From: M3007 sp046296435
GTDB lineage: Bacteria > Bacteroidota > Bacteroidia > Chitinophagales > Saprospiraceae
Assembly: GCA_046296435.1 (NCBI GenBank)
Contig: JBKBLI010000030.1
Location: 1-40,360, forward strand
DNA length: 40,360 bases
Reading direction: 5' to 3'
Below the pieces are notes generated by a model. That model saw nothing but the letters and a program-made list of their open reading frames with translations. It had not been told where the DNA came from and searched no databases. Both the position numbers and the translations under genes were made by a program. This document shows positions 15,350-24,024 of the stretch, in pieces. The number at the start of each line of letters is the position of its first letter. Position 1 is the first letter of the stretch.

Positions 15350-16333
15350 TCAGAAAGCTGGGCGTTCCGGTTTGTTGTTTAGTATTTCTTCGATTCGTTG
15401 TTTTACATCGGCGTTGAGCAGCGCCAAAGCCTTGAATGCATCCAAAGTCTCGGTCAATTGCTCCGGGCGCGAGGCCCCGAGTATGGCTGTGCTGACGCGC
15501 GGATTATGGAGGCACCAGGCAACGGCCAATTGCGGCAGACTGACGCCCAATTCGAGGGCGAGGCGGTTGAGGGCGCGCACTTTGTCAATGACGTCAAGCG
15601 TCAACTGGCGCTCGCGCAGCCATTCCATCCCCTCTATACTCATGCGCGTGCCTTCCGGAAAGGCGTCGAGATACTTGTTTGTGAGCACGCCTGAATAGAG
15701 GGGGGACCAGATGGTCGTGCCTAAACCTACGGTATCGTAGAGCTTGGCGTACTCGACCTCCACCTTTGACCGCACAAACATGTTGTATTGCGGTTGCTCC
15801 ATGACCGGGCCAATCAGGCGGTTTTCGCGGGCCGCCATGTGCGCCTCCATAATCTCCTGCGCGCTCCACTCCGACACGCCCCAGTACAGGATCTTGCCCT
15901 GAGCGATTAAGTGGTTCATAGCCCAGACGGTTTCTTCCATGGGCGTTTGTTTGTCGGGGCGGTGGCAAAAGTAAAGATCGATATAATCGACCTGCAGGCG
16001 TTTAAGCGAGGCGTGGCAGGCTTCGAAGATGTGTTTTCGGCTCAGGCCGGTCTGGTTGGGTTTTTTTCCGCCGTCGCCAAAAAATACTTTTGAGGAAACT
16101 AGCCAGGAACTGCGTTCCCAGTTCATTTTTTTCAGAATGCGCCCCATGACCCGCTCGCTTTCGCCGCGCGCGTAGATTTCGGCGTTGTCGAAAAAGTTTA
16201 CGCCCTGATCATAGGCGATGGTCATGAGGCGCTCGGCGACCTCTTCGCCGATTTGCTTGCCGAAGGTGATCCATGAGCCAAAAGAAAGCGCGCTGACTTG
16301 CAGTCCGCTGCGTCCGAGTTTGCGGTATTCCAT
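15350..16333 (-). CDS. Aldo/keto reductase, potassium-channel beta-subunit-like (AKR6 type)
   Basis: 327 residues with a TIM-barrel NADPH-dependent oxidoreductase fold. The catalytic tetrad is visible: Asp and Tyr in FFDNAEIYARGESE, Lys in WLVSSKVFFGDGG, and His in LYFCHRPDKQTPMEE. The start MEYRKLGRSGLQVSALSFGSW is the classical family N-terminus, which supports the ATG at 16333; an upstream in-frame ATG lies above the promoter at 16402-16409. LGASRPEQLTETLDAF near the end is the NADPH 2'-phosphate binding region. The sequence is closest to the Kv-beta/YghZ (Gpr) group, which reduces aldehydes such as methylglyoxal; the true substrate is unknown. It appears to be a single-gene unit. Confidence 0.92.
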   Translation of the reverse strand: MEYRKLGRSGLQVSALSFGSWITFGKQIGEEVAERLMTIAYDQGVNFFDNAEIYARGESERVMGRILKKMNWERSSWLVSSKVFFGDGGKKPNQTGLSRKHIFEACHASLKRLQVDYIDLYFCHRPDKQTPMEETVWAMNHLIAQGKILYWGVSEWSAQEIMEAHMAARENRLIGPVMEQPQYNMFVRSKVEVEYAKLYDTVGLGTTIWSPLYSGVLTNKYLDAFPEGTRMSIEGMEWLRERQLTLDVIDKVRALNRLALELGVSLPQLAVAWCLHNPRVSTAILGASRPEQLTETLDAFKALALLNADVKQRIEEILNNKPERPAF

Positions 16334-16401
16334 AAAAAGCGTGGCGCCAATGCGATGGCATATTTTGTGAATGGCGTCGGGATGTAACTGAAAATCTCGT
16401 G

Positions 16402-16409
16402 CAAAGTTA
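16402..16409 (-). promoter_or_regulatory. -7 element for the aldo/keto reductase gene
   Basis: TAACTTTG on the minus strand matches TAnnTTTG; the expected start of transcription is near 16395, about 62 bases before the ATG at 16333. Confidence 0.6.
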
Positions 16410-16537
16410 AGCGCAAAGGCGCTCGACGCCCGAGAAAATATACCTATCTCCGTTTTTGCGGAGCGACTTGGCACAATTTGAAGGCGCAGGCGAGCCGGGC
16501 AGTCGCCGCCATCTGCCTGACTGACGGCGGCGCAGGG

Positions 16538-16900
16538 CTATCCGCCGGCTAATTTGACGTTGTTGTAGCCGAGTTCGCGGAGCAAGACCAGCAGTTTTTC
16601 GCGGTGATTGCCCTGGATGATGATTTCGCCGTCTTTGGCAGCGCCGCCGCCGGCGCATTTGTTTTTGAGGAGCTTGGCGAGCGTTTGGAGTTCGCTTTCG
16701 GGTAGGGTAAAGCCTTTTATCACGGTAGCTTCCTTGCCTCCTTTGACGCGCTGGAGCCAAATGCGCAGGATTTGCTGAGGGGGTTGAGCGGCGGGTTGTC
16801 CGGAGGTTTGGTCCGTCTGGAATAGGTCGGCGAAGGGCCGGTAGTCCGGGTCGGTCGAATAGACAATGCCGCCGGGGCCGGGTTTGTTTTTTTTCGACAT
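16538..16900 (-). CDS. SUI1/eIF1-like translation factor (YciH type)
   Basis: 120 residues with a C-terminal SUI1 domain. Diagnostic motifs are LQRVKGGKEATVIKGF, NKCAGGGAAKDGEIIIQG and REKLLVLLRELGY, in the order found in eIF1 and bacterial YciH. The first 45 residues (MSKKNKPGPGGIVYSTDPDY) form a flexible head typical of the Bacteroidota version. The ATG at 16900 is chosen because a promoter element lies at 16929-16936, upstream of it but downstream of the earlier in-frame ATG. YciH binds the small ribosomal subunit and affects initiation fidelity, at least in E. coli; here this is inferred from homology. Confidence 0.92.
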   Translation of the reverse strand: MSKKNKPGPGGIVYSTDPDYRPFADLFQTDQTSGQPAAQPPQQILRIWLQRVKGGKEATVIKGFTLPESELQTLAKLLKNKCAGGGAAKDGEIIIQGNHREKLLVLLRELGYNNVKLAGG

Positions 16901-16928
16901 AGAATTGAATGGCGCAAACAAGCCGCCG

Positions 16929-16936
16929 CAAAAATA
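16929..16936 (-). promoter_or_regulatory. -7 element for the SUI1-like gene
   Basis: TATTTTTG on the minus strand matches TAnnTTTG, with transcription expected near 16922, about 22 bases before the ATG at 16900. Confidence 0.5.
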
Positions 16937-17014
16937 AGCCGGATTATTCAGATGGGCGCTTATCGCCTTGGCGTGAAGATGAAAACAAGTTTTTCGCAAT
17001 CAAAAACAAGCGCT

Positions 17015-17022
17015 TATCTTTG
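17015..17022 (+). promoter_or_regulatory. -7 element for the bile-acid symporter family gene
   Basis: TATCTTTG matches TAnnTTTG, with a T-rich stretch about 20 bases upstream. It would start transcription near 17029, which places the real start codon after the in-frame ATGs at 16952 and 16979. Confidence 0.6.
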
Positions 17023-17050
17023 CCCCATCAAAAACCTACGCTATAACAAT

Positions 17051-17941
17051 TTGGGCGCCATTGGATTAGTAGATACGGCGGTCAGCGCGGTGCTGGCTTT
17101 GATCATGTTTGGCGTAGGCCTTTCGCTGACATTTGCCGATTTTGAGAGAATTTTTCGAAGGCCCAAAGTATATTTCACGGCGCTCATTTCGCAGATGGGA
17201 GGCTTGCCTGTCATTGCGTTTCTTATTGCCCTGATCGCTCCGCTCTCTCCCGGGCTGAAGGTAGGGTTTATGATACTGGCATCCAGTCCGGGTGGCGCCA
17301 CTTCCAATTTTCTGACGTATCTGTGGCGGGGCAACGTGGCGCTCTCCCTCTCGCTCACGGCGACCAACAGCATATTGACCTTGTTCACGATCCCGGTGGT
17401 GGTCAATTTTGCGTTGCGGTATTTTTTGGGGAGAGAGACAGAACTGCACCTGCCGTTTTGGGATACGGTACAGCAGATTTTTATCATTTCGCTGATTCCA
17501 GCTTTCATCGGTCTGATGGTGAGGCGGTACCGCCCGCTTTTAGCGGATGCGATTAGCCGGCCGGCGCGTTATGTGATGTTGAGCATGCTGGGCCTGGTAT
17601 TTCTAATCAAGATGTTTGCCGGCGAGAGCCAGGGCGGCGCGGGTCTGGATTTTCGGGACTTTATAGAGATAACCCCAGTCGCTTTGTTACAGAATGCCGC
17701 TTGTCTTTTTTTTGGTTATTTCATCATGCAAAAGATGGGATTGCCGCATGCGGCGCGACTGACTACGGCCATCGAGTGCGGGGTTCAGAACACCACGCTG
17801 GCCTTTCTGATTGCAGGCAACTTGCTTGGCAGCGCGGTGATGGTCAAGCCTGCGCTGATTTATTCGCTGTATTCGTTTTGGACGACCTGTATTTTCGCGT
17901 GGATCGCCAACAGGATGCACAAAAAGCGAAAAATTGTGTAA
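17051..17941 (+). CDS. Bile acid:sodium symporter family (BASS) transporter
   Basis: The TTG at 17051 gives 296 residues (MGAIGLVDTAVSAVLALIMFG). In-frame ATGs at 16952 and 16979 lie upstream of a promoter element and add an unlikely polar head, but an annotation program may prefer them. Nine or ten membrane helices are visible. Family signatures are IMFGVGLSLTFADFERIFRRP near the start, ASSPGGATSNFLTYLWRG and LSLSLTATNSILTL forming one Na+ site, and ECGVQNTTLAFLIAGN forming the crossover region. Family members carry bile acids or small organic acids such as pyruvate and pantoate together with Na+. The substrate here cannot be told. The gene stands alone. Confidence 0.88.
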   Translation: MGAIGLVDTAVSAVLALIMFGVGLSLTFADFERIFRRPKVYFTALISQMGGLPVIAFLIALIAPLSPGLKVGFMILASSPGGATSNFLTYLWRGNVALSLSLTATNSILTLFTIPVVVNFALRYFLGRETELHLPFWDTVQQIFIISLIPAFIGLMVRRYRPLLADAISRPARYVMLSMLGLVFLIKMFAGESQGGAGLDFRDFIEITPVALLQNAACLFFGYFIMQKMGLPHAARLTTAIECGVQNTTLAFLIAGNLLGSAVMVKPALIYSLYSFWTTCIFAWIANRMHKKRKIV

Positions 17942-18026
17942 AAAGTGTGGATAATCTGACCTCTATTGAAATTTTCTGTAATTTTACAACGTTTTTGCCC
18001 TTGAATGATGACTAAAACTGAGAAAC

Positions 18027-19811
18027 ATGCGTAAAATTTTGATTATCCTTCTTTGCAGTTTTTGTGCAAGCCTTCAGGCCCAACAACCGCTGTACCTGAC
18101 ATTTGCATCAGAGTGTATGGATCAGTTGGAGTACCGTTATCTGTTCAACAACACAGGCGTGACGGTTTACTCTGTCAAGCCCAACGCTACGGAGCAATAC
18201 CTGTTTACGGCGGGCGCTTCAGGCATCAATTCGCCCACGCTGCCCAAAGGCGCCATTAGTTGCCGCGAACTCACGCTGAATGCGGGGTTCACTGACGCCA
18301 TCAATAGTCAGAGCCGACAAGTATATATGGTGCATCAGACGGCAAGCGGTTACTTGCTGATGCCGTTGATCTCTGCGACCCAGGTTGTGCGCAGCGGTAG
18401 TTTTTATATGTTTAAAGCGCCCAATTACGATTTTGCCCTGGATACGACCAATCTGATCTACGAGGCCAATCTTGCGCTCTCGGCTTCCGCTTCGCAGATA
18501 TATTTCACTGGGCTGAAGATTCACAACTGTCTGTACGAGTACGCATTTCGACGCGAACCGCGGCGCGGCGGCGAGAAATCGGACTTTGAGTTTATCCCCC
18601 GCGTGGGCTTTATCTCCGAACGGACAGGAATCAATACGGTGCAGGCTGAGAGCAATCAAATGCGGCTGATTGCGGTCAACGGGCGTCCTTTGGACGAGTT
18701 TTTGGCGTCTCGCTGCGCGCAGCGCAGTCCCTCGTCGCAATTCAGCGCTTCCAAATGGACCAACCCCCTGGATTACTCGACGGGCGCCACGCAGCCTATT
18801 CGGGAGCAGGACAAAGAAATGTCTTCATTGCCGCCGACCTCGCCTTACGCCAATACTGCGGGGGCTGCAAGCGGTCTGGCGGATTGTCCGGAGGCTCCCG
18901 GGCGCGGATACCATATCGTGCAACCCGGCGATAATCTCCACGCCATTGGGCGCACATACGGGGTCAAGACGGCCGATCTGGTGAAGTGGAACAAGCTAAA
19001 AAATCCCAATCACATTGAGATTTGTCAGAAGATTTATTTGAGCCAGCCGCCGGCTGGGGCGACGGCGAGCGTCCCAAAATCCGCCGCCACGCCCAAATCG
19101 CCCGAAAAGCCCGCCAATGTCGGTCCTACCGTAAAGGATCAGTCCATTTACTGGGACCAGCCGGCAAGTCCGTCGCGCGGGACTCAATTGGCGCCCAAGT
19201 CGCCCGGCGCCGCCGCGACGCCGCCTAAAGGCGTTGTGGCGGCGCCGCCAGGTGCCGTGCAACCCATGATCCACGTAGTTCAGCCCGGAGAGACCCTCTC
19301 AGGCATCGCTCAGAAGTATGGTTATACGGAGGCCCGGTATCGGCAGATTAACAACATGCCGCCTACCGGCGATGTATTGCTCCGCCCTGGCGAGCGGCTC
19401 CTGGCGAGCGATTGCCTGCCGGCTTCGGCGCCGGTCAACGTTTCGAACATTACGATACCGGCTGCGCCCGCGCAAGAGGGGCAGACGCCCAAAGCGTCGC
19501 CAAGTCCCGTGTCGTTTAGCAGCCCTACGCCGGCTCCAGCCGCCGCTCCCGCTCCTGCCGCTTCGGACAAAGAAACCTTTAGCGAGGCTCCGGTAAGCGT
19601 AGCGCCGGGCAATCAGAAAATTCCGCCTCCTCAGCCTGCCGGCGCCAATATTGCTCCGTCGTATCAGGAGTACATCGTGCGTCAGGGCGATACCTTGGGT
19701 TCCATAGCGGCGCAGCACGGCGTAAGCGCAGCCGAGATTAGCCTGCTCAACAATAAGGAGCCTAACGACCAACTCGTACCCGGTCAGCGCTTGCTGATTC
19801 CGCGCCGATAA
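18027..19811 (+). CDS. Exported protein with three LysM domains
   Basis: 594 residues. A signal peptide (MRKILIILLCSFCASLQAQ) leads into a unique domain of about 230 residues with no motif that I recognise. LysM repeats follow at about 295-338 (YHIVQPGDNLHAIGRTYGV), 414-460 (HVVQPGETLSGIAQKYGY) and 546-592 (YIVRQGDTLGSIAAQHGV), joined by long Pro/Ala-rich linkers. LysM binds N-acetylglucosamine in peptidoglycan, so the protein should sit in the periplasm with the N-terminal domain attached to the wall. No catalytic peptidase domain is visible. A strong terminator follows at 19843-19888. Confidence 0.88.
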   Translation: MRKILIILLCSFCASLQAQQPLYLTFASECMDQLEYRYLFNNTGVTVYSVKPNATEQYLFTAGASGINSPTLPKGAISCRELTLNAGFTDAINSQSRQVYMVHQTASGYLLMPLISATQVVRSGSFYMFKAPNYDFALDTTNLIYEANLALSASASQIYFTGLKIHNCLYEYAFRREPRRGGEKSDFEFIPRVGFISERTGINTVQAESNQMRLIAVNGRPLDEFLASRCAQRSPSSQFSASKWTNPLDYSTGATQPIREQDKEMSSLPPTSPYANTAGAASGLADCPEAPGRGYHIVQPGDNLHAIGRTYGVKTADLVKWNKLKNPNHIEICQKIYLSQPPAGATASVPKSAATPKSPEKPANVGPTVKDQSIYWDQPASPSRGTQLAPKSPGAAATPPKGVVAAPPGAVQPMIHVVQPGETLSGIAQKYGYTEARYRQINNMPPTGDVLLRPGERLLASDCLPASAPVNVSNITIPAAPAQEGQTPKASPSPVSFSSPTPAPAAAPAPAASDKETFSEAPVSVAPGNQKIPPPQPAGANIAPSYQEYIVRQGDTLGSIAAQHGVSAAEISLLNNKEPNDQLVPGQRLLIPRR

Positions 19812-19842
19812 GTCCGGCTGGATGTTTTTGGCTCAGCCGCTT

Positions 19843-19888
19843 AAAGCAAAGAGCCGTCACCACGCGTAGGGAGACGGCTCTTTGCTTT
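19843..19888. terminator. Bidirectional terminator between convergent genes
   Basis: AAAGCAAAGAGCCGTC (19843-19858) pairs perfectly with 19873-19888 over 16 bp with a 14-base loop. The ends are A-rich on one side and T-rich on the other, so it can end both the LysM transcript and the convergent NYN transcript. Confidence 0.85.
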
Positions 19889-19903
19889 TGCGAAGCAGAA
19901 AAA

Positions 19904-20806
19904 CTAATTGCGTATGAGACGCACATTGCGCGCGATAGGCTCGCCCCGGTCGTTTTTGCTGAGGGTGAACTCTACCGGGTCGCCTTCGCGCAAGTCGTTG
20001 AAGTCTGTATCGACCAGGAAGGTATAGTGGAAAAACAGGTTGTTGGTCTGCGGATACAAAACAAAGCCATAGCCGTCTTTCAAGCTGTAAATTGAGCTGC
20101 GAATGGTTTCGCCTTCTTGTATATCGCCTTCCGGGATGATGGTCTTCTTACGTTCGTGGAACAAGTTGTTGATTTGCTCTACTTCATAATCGTGCGGCGA
20201 TTCGATGAATTCGTGCATGGCCATCGGGTATGTGGCCGCATTCCAGAGGTATTGCGAGGTGATGGTACTTTTGCGCCGACCCTCTTCGTCGTAGAATTCG
20301 TAATCCCATGAAAGCAGCATGACCCGGGTCCCCAAGGTGTTGAGTTTGCGCATCAAGGGCACATAATCGCCATCGGACGCAATGATGGCGACTACGTTAT
20401 ACTTTTTGAGCACGGCCATCTCAAATGCCTCCAATGCCAACCACACGTCTATCCCACGCTCTTGTCTTACGCCCCCGATGTTTCGCACGGGTAAATAATG
20501 CGTCGTGACGCCTTCCATCATGAGGATATCGTCAAACAGTCGGTCGTAATACAAGCGATTGCCCTCATTGCTGGCATCCTGAGCGCTCAGTCGTCCCCTG
20601 AAATAGTGAGCGTCAACGATTTGGCACAATTCGTAGTCGGTACTTTCTAATTCGCCGACTTTGTGCCGGATAAAATCATGAAGGCCAGCGATACTGATGC
20701 GACTTCGGCGTTTGTGGTGGTACGCATAATAGTTGCTGACATGCAAAAAATAGTTTCCATCGTAAAAAACAGCTATTCGGGTTAATCTTTGACTCGGATC
20801 TGTCAT
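19904..20806 (-). CDS. NYN-domain (PIN-like) nuclease with C-terminal cold-shock domain
   Basis: 300 residues. The N-terminal NYN/LabA (DUF88) domain, about 8-195, holds the acidic active-site residues Asp16 (VFYDGNYF), Asp120 (ERGIDVWLALEAF) and Asp145/Asp147 (IASDGDYVPLMRKL), which bind Mg2+ in this RNase fold. A cold-shock domain, about 235-298, follows with SLKDGYGFV (RNP1-like) and NLFFHY (RNP2-like). The pairing suggests a protein that binds and cuts RNA in the cytoplasm. The ATG at 20806 gives MTDPSQRLTRIAVFYDGN. A weaker -7-like sequence (CACCTTTG on the minus strand near 20936-20943) may be its promoter. The target RNA is unknown. Confidence 0.88.
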   Translation of the reverse strand: MTDPSQRLTRIAVFYDGNYFLHVSNYYAYHHKRRSRISIAGLHDFIRHKVGELESTDYELCQIVDAHYFRGRLSAQDASNEGNRLYYDRLFDDILMMEGVTTHYLPVRNIGGVRQERGIDVWLALEAFEMAVLKKYNVVAIIASDGDYVPLMRKLNTLGTRVMLLSWDYEFYDEEGRRKSTITSQYLWNAATYPMAMHEFIESPHDYEVEQINNLFHERKKTIIPEGDIQEGETIRSSIYSLKDGYGFVLYPQTNNLFFHYTFLVDTDFNDLREGDPVEFTLSKNDRGEPIARNVRLIRN

Positions 20807-21024
20807 TCTTTATTAAAATGGTTGTGTAATTGTGTTTGCGATTTCGATGATAATGCGATTTTCTCCGACTTATGAAGGTTATACTAATTATTGGCGCGGT
20901 AAATAGCAAGTTTTACAGGTTCTCTCAAGCGGGCGCAAAGGTGCATAAAATATACGAGACGTCTGCATTACAGACAAAAAAATTAAGCAGAATCGCTTGT
21001 ATTAACGGAAAGTTAAAAAACGCC

Positions 21025-21032
21025 TACTTTTA
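21025..21032 (+). promoter_or_regulatory. -7-like element for the TonB-dependent receptor gene
   Basis: TACTTTTA differs from TAnnTTTG at the last base. Transcription would start near 21039, 18 bases before the ATG. The 20807-21056 spacer between divergent genes otherwise shows nothing clear. Confidence 0.4.
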
Positions 21033-21056
21033 CGCCGGCTTAACAACATTTGTACC

Positions 21057-23393
21057 ATGAGAATAAACATATTAACAACCTGCATCTGTATTTGTTCATT
21101 GGGCGTCGCCGGGGCGCAATCCGGGATTGTGAGCGGCAAAGTGCGCGACGCGGCTACCGGCGAAAGCTTGACCGGCGTATTTGTGCGCGCAGGCTTGAGC
21201 GGCGCCGCCACCGACGCATCCGGCGTCTATCGGTTGGAACTTGCCCCTGGCGCGTACGAAATTGAATTTCAGTATCTTGGCTATGAGACCCAGCGCCGCG
21301 CCGCGCGGATAGCATCCGGCGAGCGCCTAGTCTTGGATATCGATCTGATCAATAGCGATATGTTGCTTCAGACGGCCACCGTCACCGCCGGGCGCTTCGA
21401 CAAACCGCTGGGCGAGGTAACGGTTTCGCTTGACGTGCTCAAGCCCCGCCTTTTGGAGAGCACCAATGCCGTATCGGTGGACAACACCCTGTCCAAAGTA
21501 CCCGGAGTGAGCATTGTGGACGGTCAGGCCGGCATTAGGGGCGGCGCCGGATTCTCATACGGCGCCGGAACGCGCGTGTTGATCATGGTGGACGACATTC
21601 CGATCCTTCAGGCAGATGCCGGCTTCCCCAACTGGACGGATTTTCCGGTAGAAAACATTGCGCAGATCGAGGTGCTCAAGGGCGCCGCCTCTGCGCTTTA
21701 CGGCTCATCGGCCATGAACGGTATCATCAATATCCGCACCGGTTTCGCTAAGGAGCGTCCGGAGACCGAGATAGCCGTTTTTGGTAAGGTATGGGGAGAT
21801 CCTAAGGATGACTTTCGCAAGTGGTGGGGTACGGACACCTCTGGCATTCTGCTTCCTGTCGAGACCGGAGCGAGTTTTGTGCACCGGCGCAAGGAGGGGC
21901 GCTGGGATATCGTGATGGGCGGCTATGCGCTCTACCGCGACAGCTACAACAAAGAGACCTATGCGCGCTATGGCCGGCTCACTCCGAATGTACGCTACCG
22001 CGTCAACGACCGCCTGACCGTCGGGCTAAATTCGAACGTCAATTTCGGACGCAGCGGCAATTTTTTCATTTGGGCTAACGACAGCATGGGGTCCTACCTG
22101 CCTGGACTCAACTCCGCCACCCGTTCGCTGGGACGCTTGCGCGTCAATCTGGATCCTTACGTCAATTATTTTGACGCCGCAGGCAACCGACACAAGTTTC
22201 TGGGCCGCATTTACTCGGTCAAGAACAACAACGACAGCGGCCAGAGCAACCAAAGCCGCACCTATTACGGCGAGTATCAGGTGCAACGCCAGATGCAACG
22301 GATTGGCCTGGTGACTACGGCCGGTATCGTTGGCACGTATTCGACCGTAGATGCAGAACTGTACAGCAATGCTTCGTATTCGATCCGCAACCTGGCCGCT
22401 TATTTCCAGGCGGACTACAAAGCTTTCGGGCGTTTGAATCTGTCGGCCGGCGTGCGCTACGAACGCAACGAACTGCGAAGTCCGGAGATCATCCCCATTC
22501 GTGAGGGCAGGGTAGATACCCTACCGGGCGGCTTGACCAAAGAGGCCAAACCCGTATTCAGGCTGGGGGCCAATTATCAGGCGGCCAAGGCTACGTTTGT
22601 CCGGCTCTCCTGGGGACAGGGGTACCGCTATCCGACGATTGCGGAGAAATTTATCCAAACAGACTTTAGCGCGGACAACACGGTGGTGCCCAATCCACGG
22701 TTAGAATCGGAGACCGGATGGACGGCCGAGATCGGCCTCAAGCAGGGTTTCAGGATCGGCAATTGGCAGGGCTTTGTGGATGCGGCCTATTTCGTACAAC
22801 GTTACGACCGCATGATGGAGTTCGTGCTGGATACCATTTTTTTCAGGTTCAACCCCGGCCCGCCGCCGACATTCGGGATCAATGCCGAGTTCAAGTCTAA
22901 AAATGTAGGCAACACCCAAATAACCGGCTATGAACTCGGGCTTGCCGGACAAGGCCGCTTAGGCCCTGGCACGCTCTACTTGTTGGCCGGTTATACCAAC
23001 ATAACGCCTCTGTATCGCGTGGATTCCTTTGATCAGGTAGCTTTCGGGTCCTCTGTGGACTACAATGTACTCAAATATCGGTTTCGGCGTTTGTTCAAGT
23101 GGGATAGCGAGTATGTCTGGAAATGGTTTTCGGCGGGAATCTCCGTGCAGACGCACAGCCACATGGAGGCCATTGACGGCATCTTTGAGTTGGGTATTCC
23201 CGGCGTTCAGAATTTCCGCCAAAACTTCAATCAGGGCTTTGAGATCTGGGATGCACGCCTGGCAGCAAGGCTCAATAGTCACCTGAAAGTCAGTTTGTTA
23301 TGCAACAATTTCACAAATGCCGTATATTCTTGGCGGCCGGCCTTGCTCGAGGGGCCGCGCAATTACACGGTCAGAATGGACTACAAATTCTGA
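21057..23393 (+). CDS. TonB-dependent outer-membrane receptor with carboxypeptidase-regulatory domain
   Basis: 778 residues. A signal peptide ends near GVAGAQ (21). Residues about 23-100 form a carboxypeptidase-D regulatory-like domain (VSGKVRDAATGESLTGVFV, AYEIEFQYLGYE) typical of Bacteroidota receptors. The plug domain follows with NTLSKVPGVSIVDGQAGIRG, RVLIMVDDIPILQAD and IEVLKGAASALYGSSAMNG, and then the 22-strand barrel, ending in the aromatic YTVRMDYKF. It imports some ligand across the outer membrane using TonB energy; the ligand cannot be told from sequence. No SusD partner follows, which argues against a glycan-type pair and for a siderophore, cobalamin or metal-type receptor. A lipoprotein gene begins 3 bases after the stop. 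Confidence 0.93.
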   Translation: MRINILTTCICICSLGVAGAQSGIVSGKVRDAATGESLTGVFVRAGLSGAATDASGVYRLELAPGAYEIEFQYLGYETQRRAARIASGERLVLDIDLINSDMLLQTATVTAGRFDKPLGEVTVSLDVLKPRLLESTNAVSVDNTLSKVPGVSIVDGQAGIRGGAGFSYGAGTRVLIMVDDIPILQADAGFPNWTDFPVENIAQIEVLKGAASALYGSSAMNGIINIRTGFAKERPETEIAVFGKVWGDPKDDFRKWWGTDTSGILLPVETGASFVHRRKEGRWDIVMGGYALYRDSYNKETYARYGRLTPNVRYRVNDRLTVGLNSNVNFGRSGNFFIWANDSMGSYLPGLNSATRSLGRLRVNLDPYVNYFDAAGNRHKFLGRIYSVKNNNDSGQSNQSRTYYGEYQVQRQMQRIGLVTTAGIVGTYSTVDAELYSNASYSIRNLAAYFQADYKAFGRLNLSAGVRYERNELRSPEIIPIREGRVDTLPGGLTKEAKPVFRLGANYQAAKATFVRLSWGQGYRYPTIAEKFIQTDFSADNTVVPNPRLESETGWTAEIGLKQGFRIGNWQGFVDAAYFVQRYDRMMEFVLDTIFFRFNPGPPPTFGINAEFKSKNVGNTQITGYELGLAGQGRLGPGTLYLLAGYTNITPLYRVDSFDQVAFGSSVDYNVLKYRFRRLFKWDSEYVWKWFSAGISVQTHSHMEAIDGIFELGIPGVQNFRQNFNQGFEIWDARLAARLNSHLKVSLLCNNFTNAVYSWRPALLEGPRNYTVRMDYKF

Positions 23394-23395
23394 CC

Positions 23396-23938
23396 GTGCG
23401 CGGCGCACGCTTTTGGCTCTTAGCCTGCGGCATGTGGGCTATGGTATTGGGCGCCTGCGGCCAGAGGGCGAAATCCCCAGCCCCGGAGGCTTCGCCTTCT
23501 TCTTCGGGCTGGCGCTTTCGGCTTTCGGAGCGCAGCCCTGCCGAGATGCCCGATCTATGCAGGCAGCCGTTCCCCGAAGGCGTGCCGCTCAACGCCGTCC
23601 ATACGCCCGACAAGCGGCGCAGCTTTATGGCGTTGAAAAAAGGACAATATCGGATAGGTATCCTTGGCGCCAATACCCTGGCGGCCTTGATGTTGAACGT
23701 AGGCGAGGGGCGAGACATTGAAGTGTTGAGCAGCGATCAACTGCCCCAGTGTCTGTCGAACAGCCGCAACCTAAGCCTCAGTCCGACGGCCGACGCGCTG
23801 CGTTACAACAACCTGCAGTACATCGATTGTACGATTCGGGTAGGGCAGGGCGCTCAACAGGAGCCTGTTCTGACGCTCGAATACGACAGCGCCAACGAAT
23901 ACGGCTTCGAAGTGTATCGCTGCGCAGACTGTTTGTGA
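23396..23938 (+). CDS. Lipoprotein coupled to the TonB-dependent receptor, unknown function
   Basis: The GTG at 23396 gives 180 residues with a clear lipoprotein signal (MRGARFWLLACGMWAMVLGAC, lipobox LGAC). A longer ATG-started frame reaches back into the receptor gene at 23300, but its extra residues are a shadow of the barrel coding sequence. The start is 3 bases past the receptor stop, so the two are co-translated. The mature part (about 160 residues) has paired cysteines (PDLCRQPF, LPQCLSNSR, YIDCTIRV, YRCADCL) and a beta-rich look. I do not recognise the family. Co-expression suggests a surface or periplasmic partner of the receptor. Confidence 0.72.
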   Translation: MRGARFWLLACGMWAMVLGACGQRAKSPAPEASPSSSGWRFRLSERSPAEMPDLCRQPFPEGVPLNAVHTPDKRRSFMALKKGQYRIGILGANTLAALMLNVGEGRDIEVLSSDQLPQCLSNSRNLSLSPTADALRYNNLQYIDCTIRVGQGAQQEPVLTLEYDSANEYGFEVYRCADCL

Positions 23939-24024
23939 GGTTTTGAGGATGGTTTTCGAAAAAAAAGCGCTGATTCAAAAAAAAGCGTTTGATTTGCAAA
24001 AAAATTAGATGCCAAGCGGCTGAC

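Noticed and set aside
16952..17050. Start of the BASS gene at ATG 16952 or 16979
   Set aside because: Both precede the TATCTTTG element; the added head (VKMKTSFSQSKTSAYLC) is polar and unlike the family, though an annotation tool may choose it.
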